Below the pieces are notes generated by a model. That model was not told where the DNA came from. It worked only from the letters and a program-made list of their open reading frames with translations, and did not search any database. Shown in pieces: positions 50,481-59,818 of a DNA stretch of 64,000 nt (the stretch's first letter is position 1; the number at the start of each line of letters is the position of its first letter). Both the position numbers and the translations under genes were made by a program. Source of the stretch: Gottfriedia acidiceleris (GTDB taxonomy: Bacteria; Bacillota; Bacilli; Bacillales; Bacillaceae_G); assembly GCF_023115465.1 (NCBI RefSeq), contig NZ_CP096034.1, positions 4,464,001 to 4,528,000 on the forward strand, given 5' to 3'.

Positions 50481-51047
50481 TTATTTCAAGTCTTCGTCTA
50501 TTGAGTATAATGCACGTGCTCCACCAATTAACTTTGGACGAGTCTTTGCCGCCGTTATATGAGCTTGTCCAACTTGTTTAATACTCGTTCTTAAGGGAAC
50601 TGCTACGTGCTTTAAATGCATCCCGATTAAAGTATCACCAATATCAATCCCTGCATCTGCTTTAATGTGTTCAACAATTACAGCATCATCTAAATGTCTA
50701 AATGCGAATGAAGCAAGAGCTCCTCCTGCAGTTCGAACTGGTATCACAGTTACCTCGTCGAGTTGTAAACTTTTTGCCGTCTTTCTTTGAACAACTAATG
50801 CTCTGTTCAAATGTTCACAGCATTGAAAGGCTAATTGTACTCCTGTTTCATCTTGAAAAGCCTTAATCTCATTAAATAAAACTTCCGCTACTTCTATTGT
50901 TCCTGAAGTTCCAATTCTTTGTCCGCTAACCTCACTAGTGCTACATCCAATGACTAAAACATGGTCACTTGTAAAATTCACATGATCATTTAGCTCGTTT
51001 AATAATGATTTTATTTGCTCGGCAACTAACCTTAACTCTTCATTCAT
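50481..51047 (-). CDS. ywlG: YwlG, TIGR01440/DUF436 family protein
   Basis: The 188-residue protein matches the DUF436 family ([49 protein letters not shown]). Its function is unknown. It lies between glyA and rpiB, as in B. subtilis. ATG 51047 follows AAAGGAG. Confidence 0.9.
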   Translation of the reverse strand: MNEELRLVAEQIKSLLNELNDHVNFTSDHVLVIGCSTSEVSGQRIGTSGTIEVAEVLFNEIKAFQDETGVQLAFQCCEHLNRALVVQRKTAKSLQLDEVTVIPVRTAGGALASFAFRHLDDAVIVEHIKADAGIDIGDTLIGMHLKHVAVPLRTSIKQVGQAHITAAKTRPKLIGGARALYSIDEDLK

Positions 51048-51130
51048 ATGTTTTACTCCTTTCGACTCATTATTAAAGAAGCCGATAATCTTCACATTAT
51101 GTTTTGGATTAACGGCTTCTCGTTTAGATT

Positions 51131-51580
51131 TTATAATTGATGATTTTTTTCGTAGTCTTTAATTTTATTTACTCGATTTTCATGTCGACCGCCTTCAAAC
51201 TCAGTCGTTAACCATATTTTCGCAATGTCTCTTGCCAGACCAGGTCCAATTACTCGTTCCCCCATAGCTAGAATGTTTGTATCATTATGTTCACGAGTTG
51301 CTTTTGCACTGAAAGTATCATGTACTAATGCACATCGAATTCCTTCAACTTTATTTGCGGCAATTGACATACCAATTCCTGTCCCACAAATTAATATTCC
51401 ACGATCTACTTCTCCATTTGCAACTTTTTGTGCAACTGGGAATGCATAATCTGGGTAGTCTACAGATGTACCACACTCACAGCCATAATCTTCGTATTCA
51501 ATACCCATTTCATCCATTAAATTCATGATTTCTTGACGAATATTTAATCCACCGTGATCAGATGCTATTGCTACTTTCAT
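51131..51580 (-). CDS. rpiB: Ribose-5-phosphate isomerase B family protein
   Basis: The 149-residue protein has the RpiB/LacAB fold: VAIASDHGG with the active-site Asp-His, [13 protein letters not shown], and the catalytic cysteine motif [18 protein letters not shown]. subtilis YwlF occupies this place. ATG 51580 follows GGGGG. Confidence 0.92.
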   Translation of the reverse strand: MKVAIASDHGGLNIRQEIMNLMDEMGIEYEDYGCECGTSVDYPDYAFPVAQKVANGEVDRGILICGTGIGMSIAANKVEGIRCALVHDTFSAKATREHNDTNILAMGERVIGPGLARDIAKIWLTTEFEGGRHENRVNKIKDYEKNHQL

Positions 51581-51704
51581 TAGATAACCCCCGTATTGAT
51601 CTCTTTGATTCAATTTTCTTTTGTATTGAATTAACTTCAATTTCTATCTTACACTATTATGTTCAGATTTAGGGCATCTAATTAACATCCAATTACTGAT
51701 TAAA

Positions 51705-52145
51705 TTAATATTCGTTTTGTTTCCGTACAATCTGTTTTATCAACTCTTCTAATTCACCCAAAGTATTCTCATATGTTGTTAATGACCCTCCATAAGGGTC
51801 AGAAATATCTTTAGCTTGACCGTTTATATATTCATAAAACGTAAAGATTCTATCTTTATATTGAGGAAACCTAGAAACTAACATTTGTTTATGGCTCAAT
51901 GTCATTGATAAGACTTTCGAAGACCATTCCAAAAGATCTTCATTTACTTGCTGCGAGGAATGGTTTGTTTCAATCCCTTTATTTTTTAGTGCCAATATTG
52001 CATTTTGGGAAGCAGGGTCGCCTGGCATTGCAAATACTCCAGCAGACTTGACCTGATAGAACTTATTACCATGATGTCTTAATAGTGCTTCTGCCATTGG
52101 GCTTCTACATGTATTTCCGGTACAAACAAATAATATATTTTCCAT
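51705..52145 (-). CDS. ywlE: Protein arginine phosphatase YwlE
   Basis: The 146-residue low-molecular-weight phosphatase has the P-loop CTGNTCRS at residues 8-15 and the general acid motif SDPYGG. The threonine in N-T-C of the P-loop is the residue that makes YwlE selective for phosphoarginine rather than phosphotyrosine, so it should oppose the kinase McsB. Confidence 0.93.
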   Translation of the reverse strand: MENILFVCTGNTCRSPMAEALLRHHGNKFYQVKSAGVFAMPGDPASQNAILALKNKGIETNHSSQQVNEDLLEWSSKVLSMTLSHKQMLVSRFPQYKDRIFTFYEYINGQAKDISDPYGGSLTTYENTLGELEELIKQIVRKQNEY

Positions 52146-52195
52146 CTTAATACCTCACCCTCATTTATCTGAACGTTTTATTTTATCTATTTTAC

Positions 52196-52242
52196 TAAAA
52201 AATAAAAGGATGGGGCAATTGTCTCCAATTTTCTCCATCCTT
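52196..52242 (-). terminator. Terminator of mntP
   Basis: AAGGATGG pairs with CCATCCTT, further pairing lies inside (GGAGACAATT), and a TTTTATTTTTT tract follows on the minus strand. Confidence 0.8.
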
Positions 52243-52267
52243 AGCTCTTATTCACCATATGTATCTT

Positions 52268-52825
52268 TTAAGAAAAAAATAGTAGTTTTATGCCGAAAAT
52301 CAATAAGAATGAACCACCTAATAGTTCTCCAAATTTACCAAGTTCCTGTTCTACTCTTCTTCCTAATAGTAATCCAGCCCAAGTTAAAATTGTACTGATT
52401 ATACCAAATAATAAAATGGTTAGCCATGTTTTAGCACCGAATGTTCCTAAGCTAATACCAACCGAAAAGCTGTCCACACTTACACTAAATGCAAAAAGAA
52501 GTAAACCAACTCCTGTCGGTGAATATTTATTTTCTTCTTTTCCAAATAAAGTTGCATAAATCATGTGAAAACCTATTCCCATTAATAAAAATCCGCCGAG
52601 TAATACAGCAAATCGTCCCAGATTTTCGGATAACTCATATCCAATGATCATTCCTAATAAGGGCATTATTACATGAAACAGTCCGATTACAATGCCGATA
52701 TTAATGATCTGTTTAAATTTTAGTTGTATAACTCCCATTCCTAACCCAACTGAGAATGCATCTAAACCTAGCGCAGATCCCATAATAGTTAATGTAATTA
52801 GTTCATTGATTAATGAGCTACTCAT
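52268..52825 (-). CDS. mntP: Manganese efflux pump MntP
   Basis: The 185-residue protein has six membrane helices in two related halves: GSALGLDAFSVGLGMGV and LFAFSVSVDSFSVGISLG both carry the acidic DxFS motif of MntP (YebN/YwlD) pumps. I looked for a yybP-ykoY manganese riboswitch upstream and saw none. Confidence 0.9.
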   Translation of the reverse strand: MSSSLINELITLTIMGSALGLDAFSVGLGMGVIQLKFKQIINIGIVIGLFHVIMPLLGMIIGYELSENLGRFAVLLGGFLLMGIGFHMIYATLFGKEENKYSPTGVGLLLFAFSVSVDSFSVGISLGTFGAKTWLTILLFGIISTILTWAGLLLGRRVEQELGKFGELLGGSFLLIFGIKLLFFS

Positions 52826-52884
52826 GCTTCCCCCCCTAGGACTTGCTATTAAAAGATATGCACGTCCTACAAATGATATGAGGG

Positions 52885-53042
52885 AAATAAATAAAATTTA
52901 ATCTTAAATTTTGGGCATGACCTATTACCAAATTTTCGTAAGGAGGTTAGTGAGGTTGATTTCCACTACTGGATGCTCGCTTTCCATGGGCCGAGATTCT
53001 TTAGCCTCCTCAATTTGTAGGTCATCTAAATTTTATTGATAT
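52885..53042. repeat. Intergenic MITE-like repeat with inverted ends
   Basis: ATGACCTA (52917-52924) and TAGGTCAT (53018-53025) are perfect inverted copies, and the flanking ATAAAATTTA and CAAATT words extend the symmetry with gaps. Inside, AGGAGGTTA pairs with TAGCCTCCT around GTTGATTTCC and CTCGCTTTCCATGGGCC, words that recur in Bacillaceae intergenic repeats. No ORF is present. This covers most of the 322-base gap between mntP and ywlC. Confidence 0.5.
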
Positions 53043-53147
53043 GATAAAACTGCTCAAAAATATTAACATTCAAAATCATTAGAACATCAAAAAATGAATT
53101 ATATGATCAATAAAGTTCACTTAATATAAGTTTGACCATTTTATAGT

Positions 53148-54194
53148 TCAACACTCTGTAATAACCGAATGTCCACAAGCTTTCCACAGACGATTCATAA
53201 TGGCAATTCCAATTCCTTCATAAGGGAAAGTTTCGCAATAGATGATATCAACATGTTCTTCATTAAATTGGCGAATACAATCATATAATGCAGCCGCTAC
53301 GGTTGATAAGTCACTACGTTTACCACATGTAAGAACAACATCTGCAGCATCATATTTCGATGAATTTTCTTCCGTTGTTAATATCCCTACTCTTTTTCCC
53401 TCTGTTTTGGAATTGTGTATAAGTTTGTGCATAAACTCAATACTTCCATTTACAAGGTGCATTTGAGCATCTGGTGCATAATGTTTATATTTCATCCCAG
53501 GTGATTTTGGTGCTTCATTTTCCTTCATTGTTGCTGGATCTACTTCAACCGTAGGAATGATTTCCTTTATCATTTCTGGTGTAATACTACCGGGCCTTAA
53601 TATTGTAAAAATATCTTGAGAACAGTCAATCACTGTCGATTCCACTCCGACTCCTGTACTACCACCATCTACAATCCCTACAATTCGTCCATTTAAATCT
53701 TCAAATACATGCTTAGCAGAAGTTGGACTAGGCTTGCCTGAAGTATTTGCACTTGGTGCTGCTATTGGCAAATTACAAGCTTCAATTAACGCTAGAGCAA
53801 CTGGATGATCAGGCATTCTTATTCCAACAGTGGATAACCCTGCCGTTACATATTTTGAAACATGTTTTTTACTTTTTAAAATTAATGTTAATGGTCCTGG
53901 CCAAAAAGCATCCATTAGTTTTTTTGCATCTAATGGAATTTCTTCAACTAAATTATCTAACTGTTCTTTGTTAGCAATATGTACAATAAGGGGATTATCA
54001 CTTGGTCTACCTTTTGCTTGGAAGATTCGTTGGACCGCTTCATCTGAAAGAGCATTTGCTCCTAAGCCATAAACTGTTTCTGTTGGAAAAGCGACAACTT
54101 GTCCTAACTGTAAATTTTTTGCTGCATCCACAATCTGTGGGTAAACTTCTTCTTTATTCACAGGATTATCCACATACCATATTTTCGTTTCCAT
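53148..54194 (-). CDS. ywlC: Threonylcarbamoyl-AMP synthase (TsaC/Sua5, YwlC)
   Basis: The 348-residue protein makes threonylcarbamoyl-AMP for the t6A37 modification of ANN-decoding tRNAs. The YrdC domain contains GQVVAFPTETVYGLGANALS and KGRPSDNPLIVHI; the C-terminal Sua5 domain starts after SPGMKYKHYAPDAQ. ATG 54194 follows AGAGAGGTG. Confidence 0.93.
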   Translation of the reverse strand: METKIWYVDNPVNKEEVYPQIVDAAKNLQLGQVVAFPTETVYGLGANALSDEAVQRIFQAKGRPSDNPLIVHIANKEQLDNLVEEIPLDAKKLMDAFWPGPLTLILKSKKHVSKYVTAGLSTVGIRMPDHPVALALIEACNLPIAAPSANTSGKPSPTSAKHVFEDLNGRIVGIVDGGSTGVGVESTVIDCSQDIFTILRPGSITPEMIKEIIPTVEVDPATMKENEAPKSPGMKYKHYAPDAQMHLVNGSIEFMHKLIHNSKTEGKRVGILTTEENSSKYDAADVVLTCGKRSDLSTVAAALYDCIRQFNEEHVDIIYCETFPYEGIGIAIMNRLWKACGHSVITEC

Positions 54195-54248
54195 ACGTAG
54201 CACCTCTCTCTAGAGTGAATAATAGTGTATATTTTACAAATTTAGACA

Positions 54249-54327
54249 TTATCCAAAGAATGAAAAGCAAGTTTTATCCACAAATTGTGGATAAAACTTG
54301 CTAATTTGTGGATAACTTTGTGTATAG
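54249..54327. repeat. DnaA-box cluster with a perfect 33-bp palindrome
   Basis: Boxes: TTATCCAAA 54249, TTATCCACA 54274, TGTGGATAA 54286, TGTGGATAA 54307, and TGTGTATAG 54319 (weaker). The central pair forms a perfect 16-bp inverted repeat with one unpaired base (54268-54300) that abuts the ywlB stop codon and may also terminate its transcript. A DnaA-bound region near ywlC is described in B. subtilis to my knowledge. Confidence 0.65.
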
Positions 54328-54759
54328 TTCTTTTTGATAAACTAATACTTCTTCATTCGTAATCGTAGTTTGGTAATGCTTCATTTCTTTAATACTGTTT
54401 GAAACATTTTCCTGTTCGACTTGCCCAAAACCTAATAAAAGGAATAAGTCTTGAACTACATGCTGTCTTGTTAATAAATATACTTTACTAATCATTTCAT
54501 CTTTTAGTTTTTCAAGAACACTTTGTAAAAAGAGTACCATATGCTGTGAGTAAATGGTAGGTGCAACTACTAGTGATCTTAATAACGCTTCTTCTCCATC
54601 TTGTTCATATCCTATAACAGCTTGTGCTTTCCCAAACTCATCTTCCATTATGAAAAAAGATTCTTGTTGCTCCTCAAGTCCGTTTGTAGATAATCCTGCT
54701 TGTCCCAAGAATGAAAAAATTGTTTCAAAATCTTCCTGAATCGCTGAACGTATTTTCAT
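54301..54759 (-). CDS. ywlB: GNAT-type acetyltransferase-like protein (YwlB position)
   Basis: The 152-residue protein starts with MKIRSAIQEDFETIFSFLGQ, a GNAT first strand and helix, and has LLRSLVVAPTIYSQHMVLFL as the acetyl-CoA binding strand and loop, although the usual Q/RxxGxG/A pyrophosphate loop is poorly preserved. The substrate is unknown. Position between spoIIR and ywlC agrees with ywlB. Confidence 0.75.
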   Translation of the reverse strand: MKIRSAIQEDFETIFSFLGQAGLSTNGLEEQQESFFIMEDEFGKAQAVIGYEQDGEEALLRSLVVAPTIYSQHMVLFLQSVLEKLKDEMISKVYLLTRQHVVQDLFLLLGFGQVEQENVSNSIKEMKHYQTTITNEEVLVYQKELYTKLSTN

Positions 54760-54816
54760 AAAAAAACCTCCCTAGTATGCTTGTAATACTTTATGCACAT
54801 AGGGAGATTGCTAGAA

Positions 54817-55623
54817 CTAAAATAATTGCTTTAACATTTGTACAAAGAAGCTCTCTACCTTAATCTCATCTTTTGGTTCTTCACCAGGTAGAGTGGAAGC
54901 CACAACCGCATCTTCACTGCTCTTTACCTCAGTATCATCCTGGATAGATGATTCATTGTTTTGTTTTGTTGCAATATTAGCATCATCATCGCTTAAACGT
55001 AATGCTTCTTGTTTTTTAAACTCTCTTTTTGGTTCATTTTCGATTTTTGTTTCATGATCAACCTTTTGTTGCGATTGTAGTGACTCTTTACTTAAAGTTG
55101 CATCACCGTTTGAAAAATCTAGGAAACATAATGGTGGAAACAATACGCACCACCAGTTTGCCCCTTGACCTGCACCAAGTTTAATTAAAACCGCTTCGTA
55201 ATCACCAGCAGGATATAAGAAACTACCATATAATTTTGTAGGGAATTTAACTTTTTTAGAGTAAGTAATTGAAAATGATTGATTTGAGCCTTCTTCTTTA
55301 ATAACACGTGCAACTGTTTTTTGTAAGTCTGGAATATGACTTTTAATCACCTTTTGTCCCTCTTCAAAAGTTGTTAAATCTTTTACCCAAGTATTAATTT
55401 GAGCATTAACTTCATCTCGAACTTTACGTTTAAGAGCTTGATCTTCACTAGAATCGCTATTTGCTAGAATTCGTAGTCGTACAGCTTTCTTAGGAATTAC
55501 GACCATTTCATTACCTTTTGCATTTGTATCTCGAAGTGGCATTAACACTGATGAACTAATCAATAATATGATAAATAAAGATATAATTTTATATGTTATT
55601 TTTGTTTTATTTTTAGTTTTCAT
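54817..55623 (-). CDS. spoIIR: Sporulation signal protein SpoIIR
   Basis: The 268-residue protein is secreted from the forespore into the intermembrane space, where it triggers SpoIIGA to process pro-sigma-E. An N-terminal membrane segment (about 13-30) is followed by VRLRILANSDSSEDQALKRK and the conserved GANWWCVLFPPLCFLDFS. After that comes an acidic, low-complexity tail of about 80 residues, longer than in B. subtilis. ATG 55623 follows GGTGGAGAG and lies just after a sigma-F promoter. Confidence 0.94.
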   Translation of the reverse strand: MKTKNKTKITYKIISLFIILLISSSVLMPLRDTNAKGNEMVVIPKKAVRLRILANSDSSEDQALKRKVRDEVNAQINTWVKDLTTFEEGQKVIKSHIPDLQKTVARVIKEEGSNQSFSITYSKKVKFPTKLYGSFLYPAGDYEAVLIKLGAGQGANWWCVLFPPLCFLDFSNGDATLSKESLQSQQKVDHETKIENEPKREFKKQEALRLSDDDANIATKQNNESSIQDDTEVKSSEDAVVASTLPGEEPKDEIKVESFFVQMLKQLF

Positions 55624-55646
55624 TCTCTCCACCATCCCTCTAGGAA

Positions 55647-55676
55647 CAGTGTAGACAATTTGATTATTTCTTAAAC
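55647..55676 (-). promoter_or_regulatory. Sigma-F promoter of spoIIR
   Basis: GTTTA (55672-55676) and GTCTACACTG (55647-55656) are separated by exactly 15 bases, matching GYWTA and eight of ten positions of GGNRANAHTR. spoIIR is a known sigma-F gene. Confidence 0.65.
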
Positions 55677-55802
55677 ACTAGTATTCTATTTTTTTTAATC
55701 GATTCTTTATTAGATTTGATAGTAAATGAAGATTTCCAATTTAGGGTACTCGTTTTCTAAAAGCTTTCTTTATTTCCAAGTGATCTTTCAAATCTTTTTT
55801 CT

Positions 55803-56660
55803 CTAACAGTTTATCTGCTTTTTAATATAATCCATATACAACGAAACAATATCTATATTTGATACTGTATATAAAGTTCTACTTCCTACTACGTCTTCAA
55901 TTTCATTTAGAATTAGTTGGTTATTGGCATCAAACATGAAGTCAATTCCTACAAAGTCGAAATCAAAGTGATCTACTATTTTCTGAATAATTTCTTTTTC
56001 ATTTTGGGAAAGTTCGTAAAGCATTGCACCTCCGCCAAGGGAAAAATTCGCTCGAAAGTCTTTTTCTGAATATCTTAAAACAGCTGCAACAATTTCTTTA
56101 CCGATAATGAAAACTCTTAAATCCTTACCTAATTGCTCTGCAACGTTTTGAATTAATAATTCATCAAAATTTGAGTTTTGCACAATCTCCAGTAGCTCTT
56201 CTTGATTATTTATAAAATATACTTCATTTCCGCCTCTTCCTGTGCAATTCTTAAGCACACAAGGGAATTGGACTGTATCAAAGGATTTTATCATTGTATT
56301 TTTTTTATAATAAAATGTGTCTAGCATTGGAATACCTAGATTAGAAAGCTTCTGATGTGTTAGAAACTTGTGATTGGCCATTGTTGAAATCGCCAGGTTA
56401 TTAAATGTTCTAATTCCCATTTCTTCAAAGTGAGAAGATAATATTTGTGATATGGATCTCATGATCACAAAGGCCGGTTTGCTTAATTCTTTACCTTGAT
56501 CGTAAAGTATATTAACACCATTTCGAATACCTATTACAATATCTTCTGTATACAGTAACTTTAACTCAAATCCATTTTCCAATGCTCCGCTTACTAGCCA
56601 GTCGATATACGTTCTGTTTCTTTCTGCATCTGCCTCGGAATAGATTAGCCAACCAATCAT
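55803..56660 (-). CDS. RimK-type ATP-grasp ligase, second of a pair
   Basis: The 285-residue protein has the ATP-grasp order: lid and P-loop FPCVLKNCTGRGGNEVYFIN near 130-150, ELLIQNVAEQLGKDLRVFII, LRYSEKDFRANFSLGG, and DFVGIDFMFDANNQLILNEI. The last metal-binding motif, normally ExN, reads EIED here, so one ligand differs from its neighbour. Its ATG overlaps the stop of the first ligase (ATGA), and the two share the LR-SE-DFRAN-GG block. Related enzymes join an amino acid or peptide carboxylate to an amine; the substrate is unknown. Confidence 0.8.
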   Translation of the reverse strand: MIGWLIYSEADAERNRTYIDWLVSGALENGFELKLLYTEDIVIGIRNGVNILYDQGKELSKPAFVIMRSISQILSSHFEEMGIRTFNNLAISTMANHKFLTHQKLSNLGIPMLDTFYYKKNTMIKSFDTVQFPCVLKNCTGRGGNEVYFINNQEELLEIVQNSNFDELLIQNVAEQLGKDLRVFIIGKEIVAAVLRYSEKDFRANFSLGGGAMLYELSQNEKEIIQKIVDHFDFDFVGIDFMFDANNQLILNEIEDVVGSRTLYTVSNIDIVSLYMDYIKKQINC

Positions 56661-57562
56661 ACGTTTTTCTCCAAGTCCTCAATAATATAATCAATAATAT
56701 ATTTCGTCGTATCCACGTCTGTACATAGATAAATATTTTTGAAATGTGCGTTTGAGTTAACTTCACATATATATGTTTTACCATCTTCTCCAAACAATAA
56801 GTCAATCCCTGCAAAATCTGCTCCTAATATTTCAGAGCATTTAAGTGCTAAATTGATTTGGTCTTCTGTCGGCTCATACTTATACATCTTTCCACCATTT
56901 GTAACATTTGCCCGAAAATCTGATTCTGATTTTCTTAACACTGCTGTTACTACTTGTTTACCTACTACTTGGATGCGAATATCAGTCCCTCTGCTTGATT
57001 CTATAAACTCTTGATAAATATGCGGTTTGTGCTTTAGTTCGTCTACCTTCTTAAAAAAATCTTCTCTATTCTCAACTAAATAAACTTGTCTACCGAATGA
57101 ACCGAATGACTCTTTTATTATTAAAGGAAAGCCTAATTCCTGTATAACTTCATCGTAAAAATCATAGTTTGTTAAATCACAATTAGGGAATAACAGCGGA
57201 GCCGTAATTGTTTTTGGCATAGGTATATCGAAGTTGGATAATGCCTGAAAAGTTAAAGCCTTATCATCACAGACTTCAATCGTTCTTGCAGAATTATATA
57301 ATTTTAGCCCCATATTTTCTAAATGCCTTGCTAAATGAACATCCTTGTCCCAAAAGATTACAAAATCAGGTTTTTCATTGGCGAATTTTCCTTTTAAAAC
57401 CGATTGACCTTTTTCGATTACTGGGATTAGTTCATAATGTTTAACTAAAGAAACATCTATTCCTTTTGCGATTGCTGTATCTTGTAACCATTCGAATAGT
57501 TCAGTAAATTTTGTAGCTGTAATATGACCATTAAATACAATCCAACCTTTAAACTTTTTCAT
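56657..57562 (-). CDS. RimK-type ATP-grasp ligase, first of a pair
   Basis: The 301-residue protein has FPLIIKESFGSFGRQVYLVE as the ATP-binding loop, YQEFIESSRGTDIRIQVVG, LRKSESDFRANVTNGG, and ICEVNSNAHFKNIY with the canonical ExN metal ligands. It resembles RimK/LysX-like peptide ligases and YheC/D-type enzymes. I prefer ATG 57562 (MKKFKGWIVFNGH), but 57619 would add a lysine-rich stretch, and neither start has a strong ribosome site. The pair forms its own unit between the prmC terminator and spoIIR. Confidence 0.8.
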   Translation of the reverse strand: MKKFKGWIVFNGHITATKFTELFEWLQDTAIAKGIDVSLVKHYELIPVIEKGQSVLKGKFANEKPDFVIFWDKDVHLARHLENMGLKLYNSARTIEVCDDKALTFQALSNFDIPMPKTITAPLLFPNCDLTNYDFYDEVIQELGFPLIIKESFGSFGRQVYLVENREDFFKKVDELKHKPHIYQEFIESSRGTDIRIQVVGKQVVTAVLRKSESDFRANVTNGGKMYKYEPTEDQINLALKCSEILGADFAGIDLLFGEDGKTYICEVNSNAHFKNIYLCTDVDTTKYIIDYIIEDLEKNV

Positions 57563-57636
57563 TGTATCTATCTTCTTTCGTAATGATTTTTGTTTTTTCT
57601 TGATTGAAATTTTCCTCATCTTTTACAACTTTAACA

Positions 57637-57690
57637 CAAAAAAAAGAATCGTAATACATGGACTTTTGCTAGTCAACATCATTACGATTC
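57637..57690 (-). terminator. Terminator of prfA-prmC
   Basis: GAATCGTAAT and ATTACGATTC form a 10-bp stem with a large loop and nine T follow on the minus strand. Confidence 0.85.
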
Positions 57691-57700
57691 ACTATTTAAA

Positions 57701-58561
57701 TTAGCCATTTATCATATAAACCATACGGTCTTTGCCATTTATATCGAAAACGACTTCAACGTTTGAATTCGGGTAAGCTTTCCTTAATATGTCTGCAACC
57801 TGTTCACCTTGATTGACACCTACTTCAAATGCAACCAGTGATTTTTCTTTTAATACTTTAGGTAAGTCATCTGCAAAACGACGGTAAAAATCTAGACCAT
57901 CTTCGCCACCTACTAACGCACGGTATGGCTCGTGATCCTTAACTACTTCATCTAAACTCAACCAATCTTCATGCGGAATATACGGCGGATTTGATACAAC
58001 AATATCAACTGTCTTGTTTTCTTCAATAAAGTAATTCAGTAAATCATTGTGTATAAAGTGGACGTTTGCCTTTAACTCGTGTGCATTCCGTTTAGCAACT
58101 TGAATAGATTCTTCTGCAATATCAACTGTATGAACTATTAGTTGGTTATTTTCAAGCGCAAGTGAGATGGCAATCGCCCCACTACCTGTTCCAACATCTA
58201 CTAGTTCAAGTTGTTCTGTATTTTTCCAATGCTTTTGAATACGATGTAGTACACCTTCCACTAACTCCTCTGTTTCTGGTCTTGGAATTAGTACTTCTTC
58301 ATTAACGAAGAACTTTCGGCCATAAAAGTATTCATATCCTATTAAATATTGGATTGGTTGCCCATCTATGTGCTTATGAACCAATTCTTTAAACTGTATC
58401 CAATGATTCTCTTTTAAATCTTCTCTCATATTTAGCAATAATTCTGTTCGATTGTAGTCCAAAATATGTTTTAATACAATTTCACCCACATTTTCATCAC
58501 GACCGTGTTCTTGTAAAAAAGAAGAAGCCCATTTTAGGGCTTCATATATCTTTTTTGTCAT
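57701..58561 (-). CDS. prmC: Release factor glutamine methyltransferase
   Basis: The 286-residue SAM enzyme methylates the glutamine of the GGQ motif in release factors. The SAM motif is LVDVGTGSGAIAISLALE and the catalytic motif VVSNPPYIPHEDW. It starts one base inside the prfA stop, a typical coupling of enzyme and substrate genes. Confidence 0.95.
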   Translation of the reverse strand: MTKKIYEALKWASSFLQEHGRDENVGEIVLKHILDYNRTELLLNMREDLKENHWIQFKELVHKHIDGQPIQYLIGYEYFYGRKFFVNEEVLIPRPETEELVEGVLHRIQKHWKNTEQLELVDVGTGSGAIAISLALENNQLIVHTVDIAEESIQVAKRNAHELKANVHFIHNDLLNYFIEENKTVDIVVSNPPYIPHEDWLSLDEVVKDHEPYRALVGGEDGLDFYRRFADDLPKVLKEKSLVAFEVGVNQGEQVADILRKAYPNSNVEVVFDINGKDRMVYMING

Positions 58562-59628
58562 TATTGACTTTGTTCCATGCGTTTTGCTTGATCATCCATA
58601 ATTAACGCATTAATAATCTCGTCGATTTTACCTTCAACAATTTGATCAAGCTTTTGAATTGTTAATCCAATACGGTGGTCAGTTACACGGTTTTGTGGGT
58701 AGTTATAAGTACGGATACGTTCAGAACGGTCACCTGTACCTACAGCTTGTTTACGATTTTGATCGTATTCTGCTTGTACTTCTCTTTGGAATTTATCATA
58801 AACCCTAGCGCGAAGAACCTTCATCGCTTTTTCTTTATTCTTAATTTGTGATTTTTCATCCTGACATGATACAACAGTATTTGTTGGAATATGAGTTAAA
58901 CGCACTGCAGACATCGTAGTATTTACTGATTGACCACCAGGACCACTAGAAGCAAATGTATCTACACGAATATCTTTTTCATGAATTTCAATTTCAACTT
59001 CTTCAGCTTCTGGTAAAACTGCTACAGTTGCAGTTGAAGTATGAATTCGTCCACCTGATTCTGTTTCAGGAACACGTTGAACACGGTGTGCTCCATTTTC
59101 AAATTTTAGTTTTGAGTATGCGCCTTTACCATTGATCATAAAGATAATCTCTTTAAAGCCACCTAGCTCTGTATAGTTACCTTCAATGATTTCTGTTTTC
59201 CATCCGTTAACCTCAGCAAAACGGCTGTACATACGATATAACGTAGCAGCAAATAATGCAGCTTCGTCTCCGCCCGCAGCACCACGAATCTCAACGATAA
59301 CGTTTTTATCATCGTTAGGATCTTTTGGAATTAAAAGGATTTTTAAACGTTCTTCTAGATCCTTTGATTCGTTTTCCAAATCATTTAATTCTTCTTTAAC
59401 CATTTCGCGCATATCAGCATCAAGTTTCTCTTCAAGCATAGCTTTTGCATCTTTAATTTGCTCTTTAACTGATTTGTATTGACGGTATACATCAACTGTT
59501 TCTTGTATGTCTGATTGTTCTTTTGAGTATTCACGTAACTTTTTTGAATCGTTTATAATTTCCGGGTCACTAAGTAAATCGTTTAATCTATCATAGCGAT
59601 CCTCTACAGCTTGTAATCGATCAAACAT
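58561..59628 (-). CDS. prfA: Peptide chain release factor 1
   Basis: The 355-residue factor reads UAA and UAG. The codon-recognition tripeptide is PET in [15 protein letters not shown], and the peptidyl-hydrolysis loop is [20 protein letters not shown] 59628 follows GAGGTGAAAA; an ATG three codons earlier is not needed. Confidence 0.96.
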   Translation of the reverse strand: MFDRLQAVEDRYDRLNDLLSDPEIINDSKKLREYSKEQSDIQETVDVYRQYKSVKEQIKDAKAMLEEKLDADMREMVKEELNDLENESKDLEERLKILLIPKDPNDDKNVIVEIRGAAGGDEAALFAATLYRMYSRFAEVNGWKTEIIEGNYTELGGFKEIIFMINGKGAYSKLKFENGAHRVQRVPETESGGRIHTSTATVAVLPEAEEVEIEIHEKDIRVDTFASSGPGGQSVNTTMSAVRLTHIPTNTVVSCQDEKSQIKNKEKAMKVLRARVYDKFQREVQAEYDQNRKQAVGTGDRSERIRTYNYPQNRVTDHRIGLTIQKLDQIVEGKIDEIINALIMDDQAKRMEQSQ

Positions 59629-59663
59629 AATTTTCACCTCGACATTTTGGTCTTAACTATATA

Positions 59664-59693
59664 TCGAAAGAAGCGATTCTAAATCGCTTCTTT
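59664..59693 (-). terminator. Hairpin downstream of tdk
   Basis: AAAGAAGCGATT and AATCGCTTCTTT pair around a short loop. Only a weak T tract follows on the minus strand, so termination may be partial. Confidence 0.55.
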
Positions 59694-59818
59694 AATTCTA
59701 ATTTATTGTCCAGTTCCGAAAGCTAGCTCTTCGATCATATTCCATTCTGAGCTGGGCGAGCTTTCTCCACATTTCTTAGTATATGGTCTTAGTAGCTAAT
59801 TTTCAACCTACTGTAAAA

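Noticed and set aside
52826-53147. yybP-ykoY manganese riboswitch ahead of mntP
   Set aside because: The conserved loops and paired stems of that riboswitch are not seen; the region is explained better by the inverted repeat element.
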